A stretch of DNA of 64,000 nt from Pseudomonas sp. DG56-2 (GCF_004803755.1 NZ_CP032311.1:5668001-5732000); one strand, 5' to 3'. Positions 1 to 9,642 are shown, counted from the first letter of the stretch. Numbers and translations are program-made. The notes: generated by a model from the letters alone, not told the origin.

Positions 1-288
1 TGGGTCACCCGCTACTTTCCGCCAGGCACTCGCGCCAGCCGACCGCAGGGCGGGTTCATGCTGTGGGTGGAGTTGCCCGAAAGTTTCGACACGCTTCGCC
101 TGAACCGGGCTTTACTTGGGCAAGGTGTGCAAATTGCCGTCGGCAGTATCTTCTCCGCCTCCGGCAAGTACCGCAATTGCCTGCGGATGAATTTTGCGGC
201 ACGCCCCACAGCCGCAATCGAAGCCGCTGTACGCAAGGTTGGTGAGACCGCCATTCGTCTACTGGCCGAAGCTGACAACGACGGGTAA
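1..288 (+). CDS. C-terminal fragment of a MocR-type PLP-dependent regulator/aminotransferase
   Basis: An open frame enters the window at base 1 and stops with TAA at 286-288. The visible 95 residues (including FPPGTRASRPQGGF, then LWVELP and FSASGKYRNCLRMNFA) resemble the end of the fold-type-I aminotransferase domain of GntR/MocR-family regulators, where a small-molecule pocket is joined to an N-terminal winged helix. The winged helix and the PLP lysine lie upstream of the window, so the regulated pathway cannot be named. It reads toward the phospholipase-like lipoprotein 62 bp downstream. A plain class I/II aminotransferase is the alternative. Confidence 0.75.
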   Translation, partial: WVTRYFPPGTRASRPQGGFMLWVELPESFDTLRLNRALLGQGVQIAVGSIFSASGKYRNCLRMNFAARPTAAIEAAVRKVGETAIRLLAEADNDG

Positions 289-350
289 CTTTCCGCCGCC
301 GTTCGCGGTCGATATATCCATAAGCAATTGAACCAAAGGACCCGTTTGCC

Positions 351-1913
351 TTGAGAAGCCTGTGCGCGCTGCCCCTGTTGCTGTCGCTGCTGCTGACGCT
401 TGGCCTGAGTGGATGCGCCAGTGTCGGACAACCACGGCAAGTTACTCAAGCACTGCCCGCCAGCGACTCAGCCTTCGGCCGCTCAGTACAACGCCAGGCT
501 GCTGCCTATGACGGCCGCTCCGGCTTTCGCCTGCTGCCCAACAGCAATGAAGCCTTCCGCGCTCGCGCCGAACTGATTCGTAATGCCCAGTCGAGTATCG
601 ACCTGCAGTACTACATCGTGCATGACGGCCTCAGCACCCGTGCCTTGGTGCATGAGCTACTGTTGGCTGCCGACCGGGGCGTGCGGGTTCGTATTCTGCT
701 CGACGACACCACCAGTGACGGCATCGACGACAAGATAGCCACCCTCGCCGCCCACCCGAACGTCCATATTCGCGTCTTCAACCCGCTACACCTTGGCCGC
801 AGCACCGGCGTGACCCGCGCCTTGGGCAGGCTGTTCAACCTTAACCTGCAACATCGACGCATGCACAACAAGCTGTGGCTGGTAGACAACAGCATGGCCA
901 TTGTGGGCGGCCGCAACCTGGGCGATGAGTACTTCGATGCCGAGCCCAACCTCAACTTCACCGATATCGATCTCTTGGGCGTCGGCCCGGTAGCCGAACA
1001 ACTGGGTCATAGCTTCGATCAATACTGGAACAGTGCTCTAAGCCAGCCGATTGGCGACTTCATGCTGACTCAGCCTGACGCCGAAGACCTGAGCGCCAGC
1101 CGCCAGCGCCTGGAAGCCTCGCTCGCCGCGGCCCAGGTCGAACGCAAAGCACTGTACGACCGCCTGATGGCCTACAAGACAAATCCCCGTCTGGGCGTGT
1201 GGCGCAACGAACTGATCTGGGCCCATAACCAGGCATTGTGGGATGCACCCAGCAAGGTTCTGGCCCGTGATGAGCCTGACCCGCAGTTGCTCATGACTCA
1301 CCAGCTGGGTCCGGAAATGAACGACGTGCAGCATGAGCTGATCATGATCTCGGCCTATTTCGTTCCCGGTGAAACCGGTCTGCTGTACCTGACCAGCCAT
1401 GCCGATGCCGGTGTCTCGGTCAAGCTGCTGACCAACTCCCTGGAGGCGACCGATGTGCCTGCGGTGCATGGCGGCTACGCGCCGTATCGGCGGGCGCTGC
1501 TCAAGCATGGCGTGCACTTGTATGAACTACGTCGCCAGCCGGGTGATCCCGGTTCCAAACGCACCCTGAGCCTTTATGGCAGTTCCGATTCGAGCCTGCA
1601 CAGCAAGGCGATCATCTTCGACCGGCGCAAAACCTTCATTGGCTCGTTCAACTTCGATCCTCGGTCTGTGCTGTGGAACACCGAGGTCGGCGTACTGGTC
1701 GACAGCCCGGAGCTTGCCGAATACACCCGCGAGTTGGCGGTACAGGGTATGTCTCCGGCACTGAGCTACCAGCCGCGGCTGGTCGACGGCGAACTGGTCT
1801 GGGTAACCGAAGACAACCACCGCCTGCACACGCTGACCACCGAACCCGGCGGACTGTGGCGCCGTTTCAATGCCTGGATCAGCAAGGCCGTTGGCTTGGA
1901 GCGCATGCTTTAG
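351..1913 (+). CDS. Phospholipase D-like (cardiolipin synthase family) lipoprotein
   Basis: A 520-residue protein with a lipoprotein signal: a hydrophobic stretch ending in LSGC (Cys22). It carries both HKD motifs of the phospholipase D superfamily: HNKLWLVD (His172, Lys174, Asp179) followed by GGRN, and HSKAIIFD (His417, Lys419, Asp424) followed by GSFNFD. The family transfers phosphatidyl groups or cleaves phosphodiesters; a lipid-anchored periplasmic member probably acts on phospholipids, but the substrate is inferred. The start is TTG at 351, with AAAGGA about 10 bases upstream; no ATG fits the signal peptide. Its TAG overlaps the TAA of the convergent MFS gene within one TTAG. Confidence 0.88.
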   Translation: MRSLCALPLLLSLLLTLGLSGCASVGQPRQVTQALPASDSAFGRSVQRQAAAYDGRSGFRLLPNSNEAFRARAELIRNAQSSIDLQYYIVHDGLSTRALVHELLLAADRGVRVRILLDDTTSDGIDDKIATLAAHPNVHIRVFNPLHLGRSTGVTRALGRLFNLNLQHRRMHNKLWLVDNSMAIVGGRNLGDEYFDAEPNLNFTDIDLLGVGPVAEQLGHSFDQYWNSALSQPIGDFMLTQPDAEDLSASRQRLEASLAAAQVERKALYDRLMAYKTNPRLGVWRNELIWAHNQALWDAPSKVLARDEPDPQLLMTHQLGPEMNDVQHELIMISAYFVPGETGLLYLTSHADAGVSVKLLTNSLEATDVPAVHGGYAPYRRALLKHGVHLYELRRQPGDPGSKRTLSLYGSSDSSLHSKAIIFDRRKTFIGSFNFDPRSVLWNTEVGVLVDSPELAEYTRELAVQGMSPALSYQPRLVDGELVWVTEDNHRLHTLTTEPGGLWRRFNAWISKAVGLERML

Positions 1914-3049
1914 GCCGGAGCAGGCTCGAAGGCATTCGGGCGCCGGGCAAGTACCACCAGCCCGGCAGCGCCAGCAGCCATCAACAGGGGCAACGCATGC
2001 CCGCTGACCCACTGGCTACCTGCACCTGCAACCAGCGGCCCGATCAGGCAACCAATACCCCACAACTGCGCGACGTGTGCATTGGCGCGCACAAGGGCAT
2101 CATCGCGGTACCGTTCGCCGATCAGCACCAACGACAACGTGAACAAGCCCCCGGCGCTGGCACCGAACAACACCCACAGAGGCCAGATCATCCATGTCTG
2201 CAGCATCACTGGAATAGCCAGGCTCGACAGCAGCAAGGTCATCGCGCAGCCGCTGAACAACGTACGCCTGGACATGCGGTCGGCCAGTGCGCCGATAGGC
2301 AGTTGCAGCAGCGCATCGCCAATCACCACCGTACTAACCATGAACAAGGCAATCTCGGTGGTGAAGCCTTGCTGCAGGCAATACACCGGCAACAAGGTCA
2401 AAATCATCGCCTCGAAAGCAGCAAACAAGGCGATCGCCCAGGCAATCACCGGCAACCGTCGGCAGAAGCCAATCAAATCGAAAAGCGTCACGCTGCAGGA
2501 CTCCGCCGTGGGCGCCCCGTTACGCCCGAGCAACACCAGGGGCGCCAGCAGCAATAAGCCTGCACCGACCCAGAAACCAAAATCGTCCTCTGAACCCAGT
2601 ACCCCCAGTAAAAGCGGGCCAGCCAATTGGCTCAAGGCATAACTACTGCCATACAAAGCCACCAGGCGACCTCGCCATTGCTCCACAACCAGTTGGTTGA
2701 TCCAGCTTTCACCGAGGATGAACACAATGGTCAAGATCATGCCAATCAGCAGGCGCAGCACCAGCCACAGCGGATAGCTGGGCAGCAGCGCCAACAAACC
2801 GATGGACAACGCACCTGCCCACAGACACATGCGCATCAGCCCCGGCGTACCAAAACGGGCAGCTAGCCGACTGGTCAAGCTGGCGCCCAGCAACACACCG
2901 ATAGCCGGCATCGCTGCCATCACGCCAATGGCAAAGCTACCATAACCCCAGCCTTCCAGACGCAAGGACACCAGCGGCATGCTCACGCCCAGCGCAAGGC
3001 CGACACTGAGCACCGCCGACAGCACGGCGAAATAGGTTCCCCAACGCAT
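1910..3049 (-). CDS. MFS transporter (YcaD-like)
   Basis: A 379-residue very hydrophobic protein with about twelve membrane segments. The loop between segments 2 and 3 (SRLAARFG) and the repeat at mid-protein (GALADRMSRR) match the major facilitator signature. Glycine-rich helices and a short, nearly absent N-terminal tail resemble the YcaD group of inner-membrane transporters. The substrate cannot be read from sequence. It is transcribed away from the aldehyde dehydrogenase gene upstream, from which it is separated by a strong hairpin, and its stop codon overlaps that of the convergent phospholipase-like gene. Confidence 0.88.
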   Translation of the reverse strand: MRWGTYFAVLSAVLSVGLALGVSMPLVSLRLEGWGYGSFAIGVMAAMPAIGVLLGASLTSRLAARFGTPGLMRMCLWAGALSIGLLALLPSYPLWLVLRLLIGMILTIVFILGESWINQLVVEQWRGRLVALYGSSYALSQLAGPLLLGVLGSEDDFGFWVGAGLLLLAPLVLLGRNGAPTAESCSVTLFDLIGFCRRLPVIAWAIALFAAFEAMILTLLPVYCLQQGFTTEIALFMVSTVVIGDALLQLPIGALADRMSRRTLFSGCAMTLLLSSLAIPVMLQTWMIWPLWVLFGASAGGLFTLSLVLIGERYRDDALVRANAHVAQLWGIGCLIGPLVAGAGSQWVSGHALPLLMAAGAAGLVVLARRPNAFEPAPA

Positions 3050-3086
3050 CGCAGCCTCCCAGGCTGTTGTGGATCTGCAGAAACAA

Positions 3087-3122
3087 CACAGCCGGACCTG
3101 CGTCGAGCAAGGTCCGGCTGTG
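3087..3122 (-). terminator. Rho-independent terminator of the aldehyde dehydrogenase gene
   Basis: A perfect 13-bp inverted repeat (CACAGCCGGACCT at 3087-3099, its complement at 3110-3122) with a 10-base loop. On the minus strand it is followed by TTGTTT and lies 22 bp past the dehydrogenase stop codon, so it should end that transcript before the MFS gene. Confidence 0.8.
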
Positions 3123-3143
3123 AACTGGATCGAACGGTTGCGG

Positions 3144-4637
3144 TTACAGCTTGATCCAGGTCGCCTTCAGCTCGGTGTACTTGTCGAGCGCGTGCAAGGA
3201 CTTGTCACGGCCATTACCCGACTGCTTGAAGCCACCGAACGGAGCGGTCATGTCGCCACCGTCGTACTGGTTGACCCACACGCTGCCGGCGCGCAGTGCC
3301 TTGGCGGTCAGGTGAGCCTTGGAAATGTCGGCAGTCCACACACCCGCAGCCAGGCCGTAAGGCGTGTCGTTGGCGATAGCGATGGCTTCCTCGACGGTAT
3401 CAAAGGACAGTACCGACAGCACTGGGCCGAAGATTTCTTCCTGGGCAATACGCATGGCGTTGCTGACGCCGTCGAAAATCGTTGGTTCCACGTAGGTACC
3501 ACCGGTTTCTTCGAGAATGCGCTTGCCGCCGACCAGCAGCTTGGCGCCGTCAGTGTGACCAGCTTCGATGTACGACAGCACGGTGTTCATCTGCTGTGCA
3601 TCGACCAGCGCACCTACGGTGGTAGCCGGGTCCAGCGGGTTGCCCGGTTTCCAGGCCTTGAGCGCATCGAGCACCAGTGGCAGGAATTTGTCCTTGATCG
3701 AGCGCTCGACCAACAGACGCGAGCCCGCAGTGCAGACTTCACCCTGGTTGAAGGCAATGGCGCTGGCTGCGGCTTCGGCAGCCGCGTTCAGGTCTGGAGC
3801 ATCGGCGAAAACGATGTTCGGGCTCTTGCCACCGGCTTCCAGCCATACGCGCTTCATGTTCGATTCGCCCGCGTAGATCATCAATTGCTTGGCGATCTTG
3901 GTCGAACCGGTGAAGACCAGCGTATCGACGTCCATGTGCAGGGCCAGGGCCTTGCCCACAGTGTGGCCATAACCTGGCAGCACGTTGAGGACGCCTGCCG
4001 GAATACCGGCCTCGATTGCCAGCTGGGCGATGCGGATGGCTGTCAGCGGCGATTTTTCCGAAGGCTTGAGCACTACCGAGTTACCGGTAGCCAAGGCCGG
4101 GCCAAGTTTCCAGCAGGCCATCAGCAATGGGAAGTTCCACGGCACGATAGCGGCAACCACACCTACCGGCTCGCGCGTCACCAGGCCCAACTGGTCATGG
4201 GGAGTCGCTGCGACTTCATCGTAGATCTTGTCGATCGCTTCGCCGTTCCAGCTCAGCGCCTGGGCAGCGCCAGGTACGTCGATGGTCAGCGAATCGTTGA
4301 TCGGCTTGCCCATGTCCAGCGTTTCCAGCAGCGCCAGCTCCTCGACATTTGCGTTGAGCAAGGCAGCAAAGCGGATCATGGTGGCCTTGCGCTTGGCTGG
4401 AGCCAGGCGCGACCAGACGCCGGAGGCGAAGGTGGTGCGGGCGTTTTCCACGGCACGCTGGGCATCGGCATCATCACAGCTGGCAACCTGTGCCAACAGA
4501 CGGCCATCGACCGGGCTGAGGCATTCGAACGTCGCGCCGGAAACGGCGGCGGTGTATTCACCATTGATGAAAGCGCGACCTTCGATATTCAGTTGTTGGG
4601 CACGCTGTTCCCAATCCGCACGAGTCAGGGTGGTCAT
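3144..4637 (-). CDS. NAD(P)-dependent aldehyde dehydrogenase (PuuC/KauB-like), copy 1
   Basis: A 497-residue class-3-like aldehyde dehydrogenase. All landmarks are present: VPWNFP with Asn168, KPSE with Lys191, FTGST, catalytic base LEAGG (Glu267) and nucleophile NQGEVC (Cys302). It is co-linear with the second copy at 21350-22843, which lies in a polyamine cluster, so gamma-glutamyl-gamma-aminobutyraldehyde or guanidinobutyraldehyde are likely substrates; I recall kauB sitting near rpmG in P. aeruginosa. The ATG at 4635-4637 is preceded by a strong GAGGAGG. It is divergent from a cupin gene and ends at a 13-bp hairpin terminator. Confidence 0.92.
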   Translation of the reverse strand: MTTLTRADWEQRAQQLNIEGRAFINGEYTAAVSGATFECLSPVDGRLLAQVASCDDADAQRAVENARTTFASGVWSRLAPAKRKATMIRFAALLNANVEELALLETLDMGKPINDSLTIDVPGAAQALSWNGEAIDKIYDEVAATPHDQLGLVTREPVGVVAAIVPWNFPLLMACWKLGPALATGNSVVLKPSEKSPLTAIRIAQLAIEAGIPAGVLNVLPGYGHTVGKALALHMDVDTLVFTGSTKIAKQLMIYAGESNMKRVWLEAGGKSPNIVFADAPDLNAAAEAAASAIAFNQGEVCTAGSRLLVERSIKDKFLPLVLDALKAWKPGNPLDPATTVGALVDAQQMNTVLSYIEAGHTDGAKLLVGGKRILEETGGTYVEPTIFDGVSNAMRIAQEEIFGPVLSVLSFDTVEEAIAIANDTPYGLAAGVWTADISKAHLTAKALRAGSVWVNQYDGGDMTAPFGGFKQSGNGRDKSLHALDKYTELKATWIKL

Positions 4638-4833
4638 ACGAAACTCCTCCTCTTGTTAAGGTGCAGTGCCGCACGAGGTCTCACGGGCACTGTCAAAAAT
4701 TCTGGCTGGGCGAGATACGCGCACAGGCACCTGCCACCCTAAACCACTGACGGGCCAATTATCAATATATTTGACATAATTGCACCAAACGCCTACTGAT
4801 GTTCATTTTATTAAACAAACAAGAGAACAGACC

Positions 4834-5199
4834 ATGCGCATTGATCAAATCATCGACTTCGCCCAAGTTCTTACCGAAGCCGAACGCTATCGTCCTGCCG
4901 CCGAAAAGGTGCTCAAAGGCGACCCGGAACAAGCGGTCTATAACCACTACTCCAGCCCATGTGGACAATTTGCTGCGGGCGTGTGGGAAGGTGAAGTCGG
5001 CCAATGGACCGTCAATTACACTGAACACGAGTACTGTGAAATCGTTCAGGGCGTGTCGGTGCTGCGCGATGCAGACGGTGGGGCAAAAACCCTGCGTGGC
5101 GGTGATCGCTTCGTCATTCCGGCAGGCTTCAAGGGCACCTGGGAAGTTCTGGAGCCGTGCCGCAAGATCTACGTGATGTTCGAACAGAAAACCAATTAA
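4834..5199 (+). CDS. Cupin-domain protein (DUF861/EutQ-like)
   Basis: A 121-residue single-domain protein of the cupin_3 (DUF861) type: GVWEGEVGQWTVNYTEHEYCEIVQG, whose His-Glu pair forms the usual first cupin motif, and GDRFVIPAGFKGTWEV as the second. Such proteins often bind a metal and a small carboxylate or ureido compound; the actual ligand is unknown. I chose the ATG at 4834, preceded by AAGAGA; an upstream in-frame TTG (4780) would add 18 atypical residues. It is divergent from the aldehyde dehydrogenase, suggesting but not proving a shared pathway. A bidirectional terminator follows. Confidence 0.85.
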   Translation: MRIDQIIDFAQVLTEAERYRPAAEKVLKGDPEQAVYNHYSSPCGQFAAGVWEGEVGQWTVNYTEHEYCEIVQGVSVLRDADGGAKTLRGGDRFVIPAGFKGTWEVLEPCRKIYVMFEQKTN

Positions 5200-5217
5200 C
5201 GGCCCGCCGCTACAGGC

Positions 5218-5256
5218 AAAAAAAAGGCCCGTATCCTGAGATACGGGCCCTTTTTT
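5218..5256. terminator. Bidirectional terminator between the cupin gene and rpmG
   Basis: A perfect 10-bp stem (GGCCCGTATC at 5226-5235, complement at 5240-5249) with a CTGA loop, flanked by eight A on the left and six T on the right. It can end the plus-strand cupin transcript and the minus-strand rpmBG transcript. Confidence 0.92.
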
Positions 5257-5271
5257 CGTCAGCTAGATCAA

Positions 5272-5427
5272 TTACTTGATCTTGGCTTCCTTGTAGATCA
5301 CGTGCTTGCGAACAACCGGATCGAATTTTTTGATTTCGATTTTGTCCGGAGTGGTGCGCTTGTTCTTGTCGGTGGTGTAGAAGTGGCCGGTATTAGCGGT
5401 CGACACCAGACGGATCAATTCACGCAT
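5272..5427 (-). CDS. rpmG: 50S ribosomal protein L33
   Basis: A 51-residue basic protein beginning [19 protein letters not shown] and ending in VIYKEAKIK, full length for bacterial L33. It is a component of the large ribosomal subunit near the E site. The CXXC zinc pairs seen in some L33 paralogues are absent, so this is the zinc-independent form. It lies 11 bp downstream of rpmB in the same direction; the pair forms the usual rpmB-rpmG operon and ends at the bidirectional terminator. It is too short for a 60-residue ORF cut-off but is unmistakable. Confidence 0.97.
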   Translation of the reverse strand: MRELIRLVSTANTGHFYTTDKNKRTTPDKIEIKKFDPVVRKHVIYKEAKIK

Positions 5428-5438
5428 GATTCTCTCCC

Positions 5439-5675
5439 TTAGACCTTAGCGCCGTTACGGCGAATGTCGACCAGAACGGCATCGATGCCGCGCTTGTCGA
5501 TGATGCGCATGCCTTTGGCAGATACGCGCAGACGCACGAAACGCTTCTCGGACTCGACCCAGAAGCGATGATGCTGCAGGTTCGGCAGGAAACGACGACG
5601 GGTTTTGTTGTTTGCGTGGGAAATGTTATTCCCAGTCACCGGACCCTTACCGGTAACTTGACAGACTCTCGACAT
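5439..5675 (-). CDS. rpmB: 50S ribosomal protein L28
   Basis: A 78-residue L28 protein: it begins [20 protein letters not shown], continues with the conserved RRRFLPNLQ and ends [18 protein letters not shown]. It is first gene of the rpmB-rpmG operon and part of the large ribosomal subunit. Length and start match the family. A sigma70-like promoter lies about 150 bp upstream. Confidence 0.98.
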   Translation of the reverse strand: MSRVCQVTGKGPVTGNNISHANNKTRRRFLPNLQHHRFWVESEKRFVRLRVSAKGMRIIDKRGIDAVLVDIRRNGAKV

Positions 5676-6036
5676 GCCTCAGCCCTCTAAAACCACATGC
5701 CCAACCCGGCATGGGTTGGCCGCTTAATCTCTCAGTCAATGGCGCTAGGCGCCGTGTTTCTTCAGGGTCTTATCGACTCAATCAGCAGATGCGACGAGCC
5801 GAGCCCCTAGAAAAGAGCGCTGCTTTATACCAGAAAGACCAGAGCACAACAACAGAAGATGTGCTTTGGCTTGCTGACTGACACGCCGGTGCAGCATAAC
5901 GACTGGCCCGCAGAGGTGTCGACCACTCGTCGCGAGATTGATAAAAAAGCCTATGGTTATTTCCGGTCCGGCGAACTAGGGTAGGACTTTTCCAGACTGC
6001 ACTGGCAGATGGGCCATCGATCAGCCAAGGAATTTT
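5676..6036. other. Intergenic region between rpmB and the binding-protein gene
   Basis: This 361-bp gap separates two divergent genes. It holds the likely rpmB promoter and a leader of about 140 bases on the minus strand. On the plus strand I see only a short stretch before the ATG at 6037, with AAGGA as ribosome-binding site. No convincing small gene or RNA is visible. Confidence 0.5.
5824..5852 (-). promoter_or_regulatory. Putative sigma70 promoter of rpmB-rpmG
   Basis: On the minus strand TTGTTG (5847-5852) and TATAAA (5824-5829) are separated by exactly 17 bases. The -10 is strong and the -35 weak. The position upstream of a ribosomal-protein operon supports it. Confidence 0.45.
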
Positions 6037-7626
6037 ATGCGCGTTGCTACTCTACCCCTGTTGTTCGCCACCCTGCTCGGCCCTGTATTCGCTCAAGCGG
6101 CCGCGTTAAGTGTGTGCACCGAAGCCAGCCCCGAAGGCTTCGATGTGGTTCAGTACAACTCGCTGACCACTACCAATGCTTCGGCAGACGTGCTGATGAA
6201 CCGCCTGGTGGAATTTGACGCCGGAAAAGGCGAAGTGGTGCCAAGCCTGGCCGAAAGCTGGACGGTTTCAGCCGATGGCTTGATCTATGAGTTCAAGCTG
6301 CGCCCGGAAGTCAAGTTTCACAGCACCGGCTATTTCAAACCCAGCCGAACCTTGAACGCAGACGATGTGCTGTTCAGCTTCCAGCGCATGATCTACCCCG
6401 CTCACTCCTGGCACAAAATCGCCCAGAGCGGCTATCCGCACGCCCAGTCGTTGCAGCTACCAAGCCTGATCAAGCAGATTGAAGCGCCAGAGCCGCAGTC
6501 GGTACGTTTCACCCTGAATCATCCGGACGCGACATTCCTCGCCACCCTGAGCATGGGCTTCGCTTCAATCTACTCTGCCGAGTACGCCGACCAGCTCCTC
6601 AAGGCCGGCACCCCGGAAAAGCTCAATAGCCAGCCGATTGGCACCGGGCCGTTTGTCTTCAACCGCTTCCAGAAAGATGCGGTCATTCGCTATCGAGCCA
6701 ATCCGGACTACTTCAACGGCAAGCCAGGTGTCGACCCGCTGATTTACGCCATTACCCCTGACGCCAACGTGCGTTTGCAAAAGCTCAAGCGCAATGAGTG
6801 CCAGATAGCCTTGTCACCGAAGCCGCTGGACGTCGCTGCCGCTGCCCAGGATCCGACGCTGAAAGTAGAAAAGACCGAGGCCTTCATGACCGCCTTCGTC
6901 GCTATCAATAGCCAACACGCGCCGCTGGATAAACCCGAGGTACGTCAGGCCATCAACCTGGCTTTCGATAAAGCCAGCTACCTCAAGGCGGTGTTCGAGG
7001 ACACCGCAGTGGCCGCCAATGGCCCCTACCCGCCCAATACCTGGAGCTACGCCAAGGACCTGCCGGGGTACCCGACCGATCTCGACAAAGCACGAGCGCT
7101 GCTGGCCAAGGCCGGGCTCAAGGACGGTTTCAGCACCACGATCTGGACACGCCCGCAAGGCAGCTTGCTCAATCCCAACCCGAGCCTCGGTGCCCAGTTG
7201 CTCCAGGCCGACCTGGCCAAGATCGGCATCAAGGCAGACATTCGTGTCATTGAGTGGGGCGAGCTGATTCGCCGAGCCAAGGCCGGCGAGCACGACTTGC
7301 TGTTCATGGGCTGGGCCGGCGACAACGGCGATCCGGACAACTTCCTCAGCCCGCAATTCGCTTGCGCTGCAGTGAAGTCGGGCACCAACTTCGCCCGCTA
7401 CTGCGACCAGCGCCTCGATCAATTGATCAGCGCGGGTAGGACGACTACGGACCAAAGTGTACGCAGTCGCCTGTACCAGCAAGCCCAGGCCCTGATCCAG
7501 CAACAAGCGCTGTGGTTGCCCCTTGCGCACCCCACCGCTGCCGCCCTGGTACGCCAGAATGTCCAGGGTTACCAGGTCAGCCCGTTCGGTCGTCAGGACT
7601 TCGCCAAGGTCAGCTCGACACGCTGA
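6037..7626 (+). CDS. ABC transporter substrate-binding protein, peptide/opine family (DppA-like)
   Basis: A 529-residue periplasmic binding protein of family SBP_bac_5. An N-terminal signal peptide ends near AQAA, followed by [16 protein letters not shown], a typical start of DppA-like lobes. The hallmark [22 protein letters not shown] segment and the [14 protein letters not shown] loop are present. Relatives bind dipeptides or oligopeptides for import. No permease or ATPase genes sit next to it, so it is an orphan binding protein that probably shares a distant Dpp-type transporter. Its 3' end overlaps the convergent radC by 17 bp. Confidence 0.92.
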   Translation: MRVATLPLLFATLLGPVFAQAAALSVCTEASPEGFDVVQYNSLTTTNASADVLMNRLVEFDAGKGEVVPSLAESWTVSADGLIYEFKLRPEVKFHSTGYFKPSRTLNADDVLFSFQRMIYPAHSWHKIAQSGYPHAQSLQLPSLIKQIEAPEPQSVRFTLNHPDATFLATLSMGFASIYSAEYADQLLKAGTPEKLNSQPIGTGPFVFNRFQKDAVIRYRANPDYFNGKPGVDPLIYAITPDANVRLQKLKRNECQIALSPKPLDVAAAAQDPTLKVEKTEAFMTAFVAINSQHAPLDKPEVRQAINLAFDKASYLKAVFEDTAVAANGPYPPNTWSYAKDLPGYPTDLDKARALLAKAGLKDGFSTTIWTRPQGSLLNPNPSLGAQLLQADLAKIGIKADIRVIEWGELIRRAKAGEHDLLFMGWAGDNGDPDNFLSPQFACAAVKSGTNFARYCDQRLDQLISAGRTTTDQSVRSRLYQQAQALIQQQALWLPLAHPTAAALVRQNVQGYQVSPFGRQDFAKVSSTR

Positions 7627-8296
7627 ACCACCCGTGCTCGACCATCGACAACGGCTCGCCGTCGCCGACAATGAAGTGGTCGAGCAGCCGCACATCCACC
7701 AGTGCCAGCGCCTCCTTGAGGCGCAAGGTCAGATGCAGGTCTGCCGAGCTGGGTTCGGACACTCCCGATGGATGGTTGTGGCACAGAATCAGTGCCGCGG
7801 CATTGTTCGCCAATGCACGTTTTACCACCTGCCGGGGGTAAACGCTGGCCGTGTCGATGGTGCCATTGAACAGCGCTTCGAATGCAAGCAAGCGGTGCTT
7901 GGCATCCAGGAACAGACAGGCAAAAACTTCGTGCGGCTCATGCCGCAATTGCGCCTTGAGGTAGTCCTTGACCGCCTGCGGGCTTTCGAACGCCGAGTCG
8001 CGGCGTAGCCGGTCGGCCAGATGACGCCGAGACATTTCCATCACCGCCTGCAATTGGGCGAACTTCGCAGGCCCGAGACCGAACTCGCGGTTGAATCGCT
8101 TGCTATCAGCCTCCAACAAGCCGCGCAGGCCGCCAAACTGCCCGAGCAGATGACGGGCCAGATCCACCGCACTGAAGCCGCGAACCCCGGTGCGCAAAAA
8201 GATCGCCAGTAGCTCTGCATCCGAGAGGCTGAGCGCCCCTTGCTCCAGTAACTTTTCCCGCGGGCGCTCCGCCGCCGGCCAATCCCTGATGCTCAT
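7610..8296 (-). CDS. radC: RadC family JAB-domain protein
   Basis: A 228-residue protein with an N-terminal helix-hairpin-helix-like region ([26 protein letters not shown]) and a C-terminal JAB/MPN metal-binding domain with motif [14 protein letters not shown] (His173, His175, Asp186). Historically named a DNA-repair protein, but its biochemical role is unsettled. It is divergent from coaBC, with which it keeps company in many gammaproteobacteria. The last 17 bp overlap the end of the binding-protein gene, which is tail to tail. Confidence 0.95.
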   Translation of the reverse strand: MSIRDWPAAERPREKLLEQGALSLSDAELLAIFLRTGVRGFSAVDLARHLLGQFGGLRGLLEADSKRFNREFGLGPAKFAQLQAVMEMSRRHLADRLRRDSAFESPQAVKDYLKAQLRHEPHEVFACLFLDAKHRLLAFEALFNGTIDTASVYPRQVVKRALANNAAALILCHNHPSGVSEPSSADLHLTLRLKEALALVDVRLLDHFIVGDGEPLSMVEHGWFSVSS

Positions 8297-8427
8297 CCAC
8301 CACCTCCTTGTCTATCAGTTACTGCGGTTTTTCCGCCCTGTGCTACATTACCCGCTCATTTTTACGCGACGATTCGGCCTGGGGAGGCGTCGTCGCCGCG
8401 TGCAATCACTGAGCAAAAGGCAAGCCT

Positions 8428-9636
8428 ATGCAGCGGCTGTATCGTAAGCGCATCGTTCTCGGCGTCGGCGGCGGCATCGCCGCCTACAAGAGTGCCGAAC
8501 TGATTCGCCGACTCCTGGAACACGGTGCGCAGGTGCGCGTCGTCATGACCCGCGGTGGCGCGGAGTTCATCACTCCGCTCACCCTGCAAGCACTGTCCGG
8601 TCACCCGGTGCACATGGATTTATTGGACCCTGCTGCCGAAGCGGCGATGGGCCATATCGAACTGGCTAAATGGGCCGATCTGGTTCTGATTGCCCCAGCC
8701 ACAGCCGACGTGCTCGCGCGTATGGCGCAAGGCGTTGCGAACGACCTGCTGACCACCCTGGTACTGGCCACCGACGCCACCGTGGCCGTGGCACCGGCCA
8801 TGAACCAGGCAATGTGGCGTGACCCGGCCACTCAGGCAAACCTCGAACTGCTGCAAAGCCGCGACATCAAGGTGTTTGGCCCCGCCTCCGGTAGCCAGGC
8901 CTGTGGCGACGTGGGCCTAGGCCGTATGCTCGAAGCCACCGACCTGGCCTGGTGCGCGGCCGAGAGCTTCAAGCGTGAGTCGCTGACTGGCAAACACGTC
9001 GTGATCACTGCCGGCCCGACCCAGGAAAACATCGATCCGGTGCGCTACATCACCAACCACAGCTCTGGAAAAATGGGTTTTGCCCTTGCAGAAGCCGCTG
9101 TCGAAGCGGGCGCCAAAGTCACGCTGATCAGTGGTCCGGTGCATTTGCCAACGCCTGATCGCGTCACTCGCATCGACGTGGTCAGTGCCCGCGACATGCT
9201 GGCCGCCTGCGAAGCTGCGATGCCTTGCGACATTTTCATCGCTTCGGCCGCTGTTGCTGACTACCGCCCAGAAGTGGTCGCACCACAGAAACTCAAGAAA
9301 GACCCTACGACAGGTGACGGCCTATTACTGCAGATGGTTCGCAATCCGGACATCCTGGCCAGTATCGCCACCCGTCCCGATCGCCCGTTCAGCGTCGGCT
9401 TTGCCGCCGAGACCGAACACCTGCTCGATTATGCCGCGCGCAAGCTCAAGGACAAGAACCTCGATCTGATTGTCGCCAACGATGTCGCCAACCCCAGCAT
9501 CGGCTTCAACAGCGAGGAGAACGCCTGCAGCGTGATCGATCGCCAGCTTCATGAAACACTCTTCGCACAGACCAGCAAAGGCAAGATCGCCCGTCAGCTG
9601 GTTGCTTTCATCGCCGAACGTCTCAACCAGGTTTAA
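8428..9636 (+). CDS. coaBC: Bifunctional phosphopantothenoylcysteine decarboxylase/phosphopantothenate-cysteine ligase
   Basis: A 402-residue fusion enzyme catalysing two consecutive steps of coenzyme A synthesis. The N-terminal flavoprotein half shows GGIAAYK, the catalytic His76 region (MGHIELAKWAD), PAMNQAMW and the substrate lid ACGDVGLGRM (Cys159). The C-terminal CTP-dependent ligase half shows TAGPTQENIDPVRYITN and the KLKKD motif. Length equals the usual about 400 residues. It starts the coaBC-dut-algC-argB block; dut begins 7 bp after its stop. Confidence 0.97.
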   Translation: MQRLYRKRIVLGVGGGIAAYKSAELIRRLLEHGAQVRVVMTRGGAEFITPLTLQALSGHPVHMDLLDPAAEAAMGHIELAKWADLVLIAPATADVLARMAQGVANDLLTTLVLATDATVAVAPAMNQAMWRDPATQANLELLQSRDIKVFGPASGSQACGDVGLGRMLEATDLAWCAAESFKRESLTGKHVVITAGPTQENIDPVRYITNHSSGKMGFALAEAAVEAGAKVTLISGPVHLPTPDRVTRIDVVSARDMLAACEAAMPCDIFIASAAVADYRPEVVAPQKLKKDPTTGDGLLLQMVRNPDILASIATRPDRPFSVGFAAETEHLLDYAARKLKDKNLDLIVANDVANPSIGFNSEENACSVIDRQLHETLFAQTSKGKIARQLVAFIAERLNQV

Positions 9637-9642
9637 CTCTGC

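Noticed and set aside
1673..2557. A 294-codon plus-strand frame spanning the end of the PLD gene and the MFS gene
   Set aside because: It crosses two well-supported genes, is rich in Gln and Arg and has no domain.
3069..4742. A 557-codon open frame antisense to the aldehyde dehydrogenase
   Set aside because: It mirrors codon bias of the real gene in a GC-rich genome; its translation shows no domain and is rich in atypical residues.
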